Source: Xanthomonas euroxanthea (GTDB lineage Bacteria > Pseudomonadota > Gammaproteobacteria > Xanthomonadales > Xanthomonadaceae). Taken from it: a DNA stretch of 64,000 nucleotides. The translations under genes were made by a program, and so were the position numbers. Every line of letters begins with the position of its first letter. The stretch's first letter is position 1. The notes below the pieces were generated by a model that was given only the letters and a program-made list of their open reading frames with translations, was not told the origin of the DNA and ran no database searches. The stretch lies in assembly GCF_900476395.1 (NCBI RefSeq), contig NZ_UIHB01000005.1, positions 434,001 through 498,000 of the forward strand, given 5' to 3'. This document shows positions 57,666 through 64,000 of the stretch, piece by piece.

Positions 57666-58464
57666 ATCGACCAAACCGCTCATCGAAGAAGTCGCCCAGC
57701 ATGCGGTATGCACGCGTCGCCGCACGCGGGTTGTACAGGCAGCCCGGCGGGCTGTTGGCATCGGCTTCGGCAAAGCAATGAACGGCCCCACTGAAGTTGA
57801 CGAACTGCCAGTCCGCGCCGGCCGCAGTCATCTCGGTTTCGAACGCGGCGATGTCCGCCTTGGTCACGCTCTTGTCGTCGGCGCCGTTGAGCACCAGCAG
57901 CGGTGTCCTGGCCGAACCGGCGGCCGCCGGGCTGGGTGTGGCGATACCGCCGTGCAGGCTGACCACACCGGCCAGCTGGGCGCCCGCGCGCACCAGTTCC
58001 AGCACCGTGGTGCCGCCGAAGCAGAAGCCCACCGCGCCGATCCGCGATGCATCCAGCGGCGCCTTGCCGGCCTGCGCCTTGAGCACATCCACCGCCTTCA
58101 CCGCGCGGGCGCGCAGCGTCTGCGGGTCCTTCTTCAGGGCACCGGCAAACTGCCCGGCCTCGCTGTCGTTGGCCGGACGCCTGCCCTTGCCGTAGACGTC
58201 GGCAACCAGCACCACATAGTCGTCGCCGGCCAGTTGCCTGGCCTTGGTGACTGCCGAATCGTTGACCCCGCGCCAGTTCGGCACCATCACCAGGCCTGGG
58301 CGCCTGGCGGCACCGGCATCGTCGTAGACCAGCACGCCGCTGAAGGTGTCCTTGCCGATCGTCCATTCCAGCGGCTTGGCCTGCATCGCAGCGGCGGCGG
58401 GCAACGCCAGCGACGCCAGGACACCGAACACCCCAACGCCACGCCATCTCCATTGCTTGTGCAT
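57664..58464 (-). CDS. Secreted dienelactone hydrolase family protein
   Basis: Alpha/beta hydrolase of 266 aa with an N-terminal signal peptide (RWRGVGVFGVLASLALPAAAAM). The active-site nucleophile is Cys in VGFCFGGTTVLE, the Asp is in LVLNGADDKSV and the His is in AVHCFAEADA. In dienelactone hydrolases this triad (Cys-Asp-His) hydrolyses lactones or esters; a periplasmic member probably acts on an unknown ester. A second Cys pair is not evident. It lies on the same strand as, and downstream of, the murD2 gene. Confidence 0.88.
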   Translation of the reverse strand: MHKQWRWRGVGVFGVLASLALPAAAAMQAKPLEWTIGKDTFSGVLVYDDAGAARRPGLVMVPNWRGVNDSAVTKARQLAGDDYVVLVADVYGKGRRPANDSEAGQFAGALKKDPQTLRARAVKAVDVLKAQAGKAPLDASRIGAVGFCFGGTTVLELVRAGAQLAGVVSLHGGIATPSPAAAGSARTPLLVLNGADDKSVTKADIAAFETEMTAAGADWQFVNFSGAVHCFAEADANSPPGCLYNPRAATRAYRMLGDFFDERFGR

Positions 58465-58620
58465 GTGCCTGCTCCCGGGAAGGTCCGGCGAGTGTAGGCG
58501 CTGTTGCCGTGCAGGCCGGGTCATCGCCGGCGACGGCAGAGCGGTTGCGTCGGCGGCCTGCAGCCGCGATCGAAAACTCGAGGCGAATGACCGCCATCGA
58601 CCGGCGCGGTCATTGCAGCG

Positions 58621-60030
58621 CTACTGCACGCCCAGGCCCGGAATCGCGCTGATCATCGCCGGGTCGAACCCGGTCAGCTGCGCAAAATGGCGGCCGCGCG
58701 CGACGTAGTCGCTGTACGCGCCGAAGCTGGGCGCCCCCGGCGACAGCAGCACCACACCGCCCTGCTCGCCCAGGGCCTCGCGTGCCAGCCGCACGGCATG
58801 TTCCAGGTCGGCGGCCGCATGCAGGCCGAAGCGGCCGCTCTCGGCCAGCGGGGCCAGCAACGCATGGATCCGCGGCCCGTTCGCTCCCATGGTGACGATT
58901 TCCAGCGGCGCTTTCTGCGCCATCTGCGCGGCAAACTCCTGCCAGTCCAGCCCACGATCGTGCCCACCCACCAGCAAGGCCACACGACGCTGCGCAAAGC
59001 AGGCAAGCGCCGCAAGTGACGCATGCGGCGTGGTGCTGATCGAGTCGTTGACGTAGCTGATGCCGTCCACGCTGCCAAGCAGCTGCAGGCGATTCGGCAA
59101 CGGGCGGAAGCTCGCTGCGGCCGGCGCCAGTGGCGCAGCGTCCAGGCCCAAGGCTTCCACCGCGGCCAGCACCGCGCACAGGTTGCGCCGATTGTGTTCG
59201 CCCGGCAGCGGCACGTTGGCGGTATCGAACACCGGCTGCTCGGCGCGATACACCACATCGCCGCGCAGGTGCCAGCCATCGGGATGGTTGAACCAGCGCA
59301 CCTGGCTGTCGGGCAACTGCAGCTGGGTCAGGTGCGGGTCGGCCGCGTTGAGCAAGGCGATGCGCGGGCGGCCTTCGGTGACCAGCGCCAGCTTGTCGCG
59401 CACATAGCGCGCTTCATCACCATGCCAGTCCAGATGCTCGGGAAACAGGTTCAGCACCAGCGCCAATTCCGGACGCGCGCCGCTGCGCCCCACTTCACCG
59501 GTCTGGTAGCTGGACAGCTCGATCGCCCAATAGCTCGGCGGCGGTTGCGGCGCCAGCACTTCCAGCAAGGGCTGGCCGATGTTGCCGACCAGCGCGGTGC
59601 GATGGCCGGCCGCACGCAGCAGATGCGCCAGCAGCGCGGTGGTGGTGCTCTTGCCCTTGGTGCCGGTGACGCAGATGGCGCCAGGCACATAACCGTCAGG
59701 CTGCGCATGTTCGGCAAACCACAACGCGGTGCCGCCGATGAATTGCGTGCCGTGCACGGTTGCCGCGGTGTGCGCCTCGGGGCGATACGGGCTGATGCCG
59801 GGCGACTTCACCACCACCTCGAACCGGCCCAGCGCCTGCGCGCTGGCATCGGTTTCCACATGCAACGCAGCATCGGCTAGCGTCTCGAGCTCGCGCGCTT
59901 CGTCGGCGTTGCAGAACACCGTCAGCGTTTGCGTCGGCAACGCGGCGCGCAGTGCACGATACGCGGCGCGTCCTTCGCGCCCCCAACCCCATAACGCAAC
60001 CGCCTTGCCCTCAAGCTGCGAAATTCGCAC
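58621..60030 (-). CDS. murD2: UDP-MurNAc-L-Ala--L-glutamate ligase MurD2
   Basis: Mur-ligase of 469 aa. ATP site GTKGKST is at residues 123-129; other ligase blocks are [33 protein letters not shown] and INDSIS-like [17 protein letters not shown]. Although MurD-like, its coupling to murL identifies the xanthomonad variant that adds L-Glu rather than D-Glu, with MurL epimerising the product. It starts at GTG 60030, 20 bases inside the end of murL. This makes the standard D-Glu racemase MurI unnecessary. Confidence 0.9.
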   Translation of the reverse strand: MRISQLEGKAVALWGWGREGRAAYRALRAALPTQTLTVFCNADEARELETLADAALHVETDASAQALGRFEVVVKSPGISPYRPEAHTAATVHGTQFIGGTALWFAEHAQPDGYVPGAICVTGTKGKSTTTALLAHLLRAAGHRTALVGNIGQPLLEVLAPQPPPSYWAIELSSYQTGEVGRSGARPELALVLNLFPEHLDWHGDEARYVRDKLALVTEGRPRIALLNAADPHLTQLQLPDSQVRWFNHPDGWHLRGDVVYRAEQPVFDTANVPLPGEHNRRNLCAVLAAVEALGLDAAPLAPAAASFRPLPNRLQLLGSVDGISYVNDSISTTPHASLAALACFAQRRVALLVGGHDRGLDWQEFAAQMAQKAPLEIVTMGANGPRIHALLAPLAESGRFGLHAAADLEHAVRLAREALGEQGGVVLLSPGAPSFGAYSDYVARGRHFAQLTGFDPAMISAIPGLGVQ

Positions 60031-61366
60031 GCACGCGCTCCCACAGCGCCGACGGAATCCGGTGCTCGCCGTCGATGGCCAGCAACGGCTCCAGCTGCAG
60101 TTCCTGCTGGTCCAGCTGCGGCTGGATCTCGCGGATGAAACGCAGCACCAGCGCGTCTTCCTTCCATTCGGCACGGCCGGCCAGCACCGCCATTGCCGCC
60201 CGCGATTCGCGGCCTTCACCCACGCATTCGAACGGCTTGTGGTCCTGGAATTCCAGCAGCGCATCGTAGCCGCCGGCCTGGCCTGCATCGTCGAGCAGAT
60301 TGCGCCCGAAGATGTTGACCAGGCGCGTCTTGGGCATGAACGGTGCCAACGCCAGGAACACGAAATGGCACTTCGGGCAGACCCCGCACCAGCGATGCAC
60401 CGGGCGCTCGCCCATGATGTGGAAGTTGCGGTTGCAGCTGGAAAAATGCGCGTCGTAGTGGTCGGTCTTGGCGAACTGGCGCGCCACCGCCAGCTCCGAC
60501 AACGGCCGCAGCAACGAGTAATAGCGCAGGTCGGCCGCCACATGCCGCTGTACGTAGTCGCCGAATGCCTGCTCGAACGCCCAGCCCTTGGACCACTGGT
60601 GATTGACCTCGCCGGTGCCGGGAATCTGGCTGCCGTAACTGGCCGAACGCTCGTTGGAAAACACCACCTGGTCCACGCCATTGAGCAAGGCGGACAGCAC
60701 CAGGATGGCCGAGTTCACCGCGGTGACCGGGATATGCCCGTTCCACGCGCCCTGGCGATTGAGCTCGAACAATTCCGGCGCCAGCACGCGGCCGATATTG
60801 AGCACCGGCAGACCGGTGCGCTCGGCGCAGGCACGGATCAGCTGCGAGCCGCCGATCCAGCTCACCGTCTGGTCGATGCCGGCGTGCCGCAGGGCTTCGA
60901 TGCTGACCAGCGAATCCTTGCCGCCGCCGATCGCGACCAGGGCATGCTCGCGCAGGCCCAGCGCCGGCGCATCGGCCGTTGCCGGTGCGGCCACCGGGAA
61001 GCGGATCCTGCCGTGCAGGTTCAAGCCATTGCGGTAGGCGAACTCGCCCAGGCCGTGCAGGTAGACACTTTCCACCAGCGCGGCGGTGTCCGCGTCGATG
61101 GCGTAACCGTCGATCTGGATGGTCGGCGGTACCGCCGCCTTGAAATAGCTGACGCCGGCGATGAGGTGCAGCAGGCGCAGCGCCTGTTGCACCGCAGCGG
61201 CATGCGCGCCGTCCAGCGCAAAGGGTGCACCCGGCACCGCGACGGTCTCGACCAGTTCCGGCCCTTGGTCGAAGGCATACACCAGCGTCGCCACGCCGGT
61301 CTGTGCGTCGAGTGCGCAACGCACGAAACGGAAGGTGGAGATCTGGTGTTTGTCGAAAGCGCTCAT
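60011..61366 (-). CDS. murL: UDP-MurNAc-L-Ala-L-Glu epimerase MurL
   Basis: ATP-dependent epimerase (451 aa) converting the terminal L-Glu of the MurD2 product to D-Glu for peptidoglycan. The PP-loop-like motif [17 protein letters not shown] suggests ATP/PPi chemistry. The stretch [20 protein letters not shown] and the Cys cluster [21 protein letters not shown] are conserved in the family as known. The ATG overlaps the stop of the upstream membrane-protein gene by four bases. The family was first described in Xanthomonas oryzae. Confidence 0.92.
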   Translation of the reverse strand: MSAFDKHQISTFRFVRCALDAQTGVATLVYAFDQGPELVETVAVPGAPFALDGAHAAAVQQALRLLHLIAGVSYFKAAVPPTIQIDGYAIDADTAALVESVYLHGLGEFAYRNGLNLHGRIRFPVAAPATADAPALGLREHALVAIGGGKDSLVSIEALRHAGIDQTVSWIGGSQLIRACAERTGLPVLNIGRVLAPELFELNRQGAWNGHIPVTAVNSAILVLSALLNGVDQVVFSNERSASYGSQIPGTGEVNHQWSKGWAFEQAFGDYVQRHVAADLRYYSLLRPLSELAVARQFAKTDHYDAHFSSCNRNFHIMGERPVHRWCGVCPKCHFVFLALAPFMPKTRLVNIFGRNLLDDAGQAGGYDALLEFQDHKPFECVGEGRESRAAMAVLAGRAEWKEDALVLRFIREIQPQLDQQELQLEPLLAIDGEHRIPSALWERVRANFAA

Positions 61367-61821
61367 GGACTACCTGCAGGAACACGTACGCGACGCAGAT
61401 AACGTCGGCACAGGACATATTCAATCATGGAAAACGGCACCACGGCCCACAGCAACGGCAGGCAACCGAATAGCACCGCCAGCACCAGCACATCCAGGCG
61501 TGCGGCCGTTGCGTCGCCAGACACCGCGAAGGCAACTGCGAGATACAGCGCCACCACCGGCACATAGCTCAGCGCGCTCAACAGCACCGTGCGCACCGCC
61601 ATCCCGCCACTGCGGCGTGCCGGAGCCCGCGCATCGCGTCGACGTTGCCAACGCCCGGCCAGCCATGCGCCGATACCGGCGGCGACCAACGCGGGCAGCG
61701 CCCATTTGAAGGTGTCGCTCCACGGCATGCCCAGGCTCAGTTGCTGGAGCGCGGTGGCGAACACGATCGCACCGCCACCGGCCAGCGTACTGAGCGCAAC
61801 GAACTCAGCCTGCGGGCGCAT
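61363..61821 (-). CDS. Hypothetical membrane protein in the murL operon
   Basis: A 152-residue protein I do not recognise. It has about four membrane helices (ALSTLAGGGAIVFATALQQL, KWALPALVAAGIGAWLAG, LSALSYVPVVALYLAVAFAV, LVLAVLFGCLPLLWAVVPF) with a basic linker [15 protein letters not shown]. Its start overlaps the end of the lysine-pathway gene by 17 bases, and its stop overlaps murL by four bases. Such tight packing suggests a role linked to peptidoglycan precursor synthesis or to envelope regulation, but that is only an inference from context. Confidence 0.75.
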   Translation of the reverse strand: MRPQAEFVALSTLAGGGAIVFATALQQLSLGMPWSDTFKWALPALVAAGIGAWLAGRWQRRRDARAPARRSGGMAVRTVLLSALSYVPVVALYLAVAFAVSGDATAARLDVLVLAVLFGCLPLLWAVVPFSMIEYVLCRRYLRRVRVPAGSP

Positions 61822-64000
61822 CGATCACCTCTTCGCGCGGCAATTCGCGCTGGTTGTAAGTGCTGGCCATCGAGTAGCCGTAGGCACCGGCATCGGCCAC
61901 CAGCATCACATCGCCCGGCGCGGTGGCGGCAGGCAGACGACGGCGCTTGCCGAACACGTCGGAGGATTCGCAGATCGGCCCGACGATATCGAAGCTGCCA
62001 TCGGCCGGCGCGTCGAGCTGGCTGAGGTTTTCGATGTCGTGCCAGGCGTCGTATAAGGCGGGGCGGATCAGCGTGTTCATGCCCGCATCCAGGCCCACGC
62101 GCTGCACACCGTCCTTTTCGATCACCTGGGTCACCTGCGCCAGCAGCACGCCGGCTTCGGCCACCAGGTAGCGGCCCGGCTCGATCGCCAGGCGATAGCC
62201 CGGATGCACCGCCTTGACCTCGGCCAGGCCCTTGGCCCACACCTCCAGGTCGAACGGCTCGTCCTCGGCGCTGTAGGGAATCGGCAGGCCGCCACCGATG
62301 TCGATGGTCTCCACCGTGCCGATGCGGCGCGCAAAGCCGGCCAGTTCGTCGTACATCATCCGCCAGTGTTCGCCGGTCTCCACGCCACTGCCCAGGTGTG
62401 CATGCACGCCGGTGATGGTGACCTCGAGCGTGCGCGCCACTTCCACGAACTCATCCACGCGCGTGGACGACAAGCCGAACTTGGACGCCTTGCCGCCGGT
62501 GTTGACCTTCTCGTGATGCCCGTCGCCATGCCCCAGGTCGATGCGCAACCACACGTTGCGGCCACGGAACACCTCCGGCCAGCGCCGCAATGCTTCGACG
62601 TTGTCTACGGTGACGGTCACGCCCAGCGCGAATCCGGCTTCGTATTCGGCCTTGGGCGCGAAGCTCGGCGTGAACAGCACGCGCCGCGGCGACAGCTCGG
62701 GCAAGGTGTCGAACACGCGGCGCAGCTCGCCGTGCGAGACGCATTCCAGGCCGAACCCGGCCTGTTCCAGCGCCATCAGGATCGCCGGATGCGCATTGGC
62801 CTTGATTGCGTAATAACGCTGATCCACCGCCGCGATCTGCGCCAGCGCCTGCGCCCGCGCACGCACCGTGGGCAGGTGATAGACGTAACGCGGCGTGCCG
62901 GCCCTGGACAGCGTCAGCAGATGCGCGCGCTCGGCATGCCACCACGACGTGGGCCGCGGGCGCACCGAACCGATGATCTGCCGCCAGCGCGGACCGAACA
63001 CCTCGCCTTCGCTCACCGGCATCGCGCCGCTGTCGATCAGTTCCGCATGCAGGATCGGCAGCAGGCCATCGGCATCGGCTTCGTCGATGACGAAGGTCAG
63101 ATTCAGGTCGTTGGACGACTGCGAAATCATGTGCACGCGTTCCTGCCCGAACGTGGCCCACACATCGGAAAGCTTGTGCAGCAGCGAGCGCATGCCGCGC
63201 CCGACCAGGGTGATTGCCGCGCAGGGAACAATGATCTTGACCTTGCAGATCTGCGACAGATCAGCCGACAACGCGGCCAGCACGTCGGTGTTGACCAGGT
63301 TCTCGCTCGGGTCCAGCGACACGGTGACGTTGGTTTCGGCCGACCCGATCAGGTCCACCGACAGGCCGTGCTTTTTGAACAGCGTAAACACATCGGCCAG
63401 GAAGCCGACCTGCTGCCACATGCCGATGCCTTCCATCGACACCAGCACGATGCCGTTGCGGCGGCTGATCGCCTTGACGCCCGGCACCGGCTCGGCATTG
63501 CCGTCGATGCTGGTGCCCGGCAGATCGGGGCGCTCGGTATCCAGGATCGCCATCGGCACACCGGAATCGCGGCACGGCTTGATCGAGCGCGGGTGCAGCA
63601 CCTTGGCGCCGGTGGTGGCGATTTCCTGCGCTTCGTAATAGTCCAGGCGGGTCAGCAGCCGCGCGTCCGGCACTTCCTTGGGATTGGCGCTGAACATGCC
63701 GGGCACGTCGGTCCAGATCTCCACGCGGCTGGCGCCGAGCAGTGCACCGAAATACGCCGCCGAGGTATCCGAACCGCCACGCCCCAGGATCGCGGTGCCG
63801 CCATCGGCGTGCCGCGAAATGAAGCCCTGGGTGATCAACAGGCGGGTGGGCTGCGCATCGAAACGCGCGCGCCAGTCGGCGTCGGACTGCCATTGGCAGG
63901 ACACCGACAGGCGCTTGGACCATTCGCTCTGATTGGGCTGCGGCGGCAGCGCCGACAGCCACTGGCGCGCATCCAGCCAGCCCATGTCCAGGCCGCTGGC
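61805..64000 (-). CDS. lysA: Bifunctional aspartate kinase/diaminopimelate decarboxylase (C-terminal part)
   Basis: Fusion enzyme of the lysine/diaminopimelate pathway; the window holds the last 731 codons and the N-terminus lies beyond the edge. The aspartate-kinase part contains TAILGRGGSDTSAAYFGALLGA and EIWTDVPGMFSANP with two ACT-like segments. The fused PLP-dependent decarboxylase part contains the catalytic Lys in YYAIKANAHP, DIGGGLPIPY, the Cys motif GPICESSD and AYGYSMASTYN. This fusion is well known in xanthomonads. It is the upstream gene of a leftward operon that continues with the membrane protein, murL and murD2. Confidence 0.95.
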   Translation of the reverse strand, partial: ASGLDMGWLDARQWLSALPPQPNQSEWSKRLSVSCQWQSDADWRARFDAQPTRLLITQGFISRHADGGTAILGRGGSDTSAAYFGALLGASRVEIWTDVPGMFSANPKEVPDARLLTRLDYYEAQEIATTGAKVLHPRSIKPCRDSGVPMAILDTERPDLPGTSIDGNAEPVPGVKAISRRNGIVLVSMEGIGMWQQVGFLADVFTLFKKHGLSVDLIGSAETNVTVSLDPSENLVNTDVLAALSADLSQICKVKIIVPCAAITLVGRGMRSLLHKLSDVWATFGQERVHMISQSSNDLNLTFVIDEADADGLLPILHAELIDSGAMPVSEGEVFGPRWRQIIGSVRPRPTSWWHAERAHLLTLSRAGTPRYVYHLPTVRARAQALAQIAAVDQRYYAIKANAHPAILMALEQAGFGLECVSHGELRRVFDTLPELSPRRVLFTPSFAPKAEYEAGFALGVTVTVDNVEALRRWPEVFRGRNVWLRIDLGHGDGHHEKVNTGGKASKFGLSSTRVDEFVEVARTLEVTITGVHAHLGSGVETGEHWRMMYDELAGFARRIGTVETIDIGGGLPIPYSAEDEPFDLEVWAKGLAEVKAVHPGYRLAIEPGRYLVAEAGVLLAQVTQVIEKDGVQRVGLDAGMNTLIRPALYDAWHDIENLSQLDAPADGSFDIVGPICESSDVFGKRRRLPAATAPGDVMLVADAGAYGYSMASTYNQRELPREEVIDAPAG

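Overview
The window looks like a chromosomal segment of a Xanthomonas species. It is GC-rich, and it carries several xanthomonad marker genes: the MurL/MurD2 route for D-glutamate incorporation into peptidoglycan, a fused aspartate kinase/diaminopimelate decarboxylase, a lipase whose C-terminus looks like the XVIPCD secretion domain of the Xanthomonas antibacterial type IV system, and a Zur regulator with a His-rich N-terminus. No rRNA, tRNA, prophage, insertion sequence or CRISPR array was seen.

Layout. 1-2.7 kb: RND efflux pump (permease cut by the window edge, plus adaptor) divergent from its TetR regulator. 2.8-7.6 kb: zur and gltX, a DUF3616 protein, a nitrilase-family amidohydrolase and a GNAT acetyltransferase. 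7.6-13 kb: a split creBC...creD locus. A papain-like secreted protease sits between creC and creD, and the creD promoter has tandem cre-tag-like repeats. 13-14.7 kb: rlmJ and a second acetyltransferase. 14.7-15.7 kb: a gene-free stretch filled by two copies of a hairpin-rich intergenic repeat. 15.8-19.2 kb: mfd. 19.6-28.1 kb: a seven-gene chemotaxis operon (STAS protein, cheA, MCP, cheW, REC-EAL protein, cheR, cheB) behind a sigma-28 (FliA)-type promoter.

28-39.7 kb: a PLD/cardiolipin synthase-like enzyme, an M13 metallopeptidase lipoprotein, gpmA, endonuclease V, two pirins and the cstA-ybdD pyruvate/peptide uptake pair. 39.7-40.4 kb: more copies of the repeat family. 40.6-45.8 kb: a HAD phosphatase, an ankyrin lipoprotein next to the XVIPCD-like lipase (candidate immunity/effector pair), a DUF819 membrane protein, a DUF2188-like protein and a candidate 31-residue small protein with a well-formed promoter. 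45.9-51.9 kb: a periplasmic molybdenum aldehyde oxidoreductase locus (paoABC, XdhC-type factor, MocA-type cytidylyltransferase).

52.5-64 kb: a zinc-free quinone-oxidoreductase-like dehydrogenase, a membrane diguanylate cyclase, ssb, ispB, a dienelactone hydrolase, and a tightly overlapping cell-wall operon read leftwards: fused lysine-pathway enzyme, unknown membrane protein, murL, murD2. Two c-di-GMP enzymes occur here, a synthase at 53.8 kb and a likely hydrolase inside the chemotaxis operon. Peptidoglycan supply (meso-diaminopimelate and D-Glu steps) is co-transcribed at the right edge.

Start codons were chosen from ribosome-binding sites, signal peptides and family lengths. Where two are plausible, both are stated. 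All functional statements come from reading motifs and remembered family features; no database search was run.
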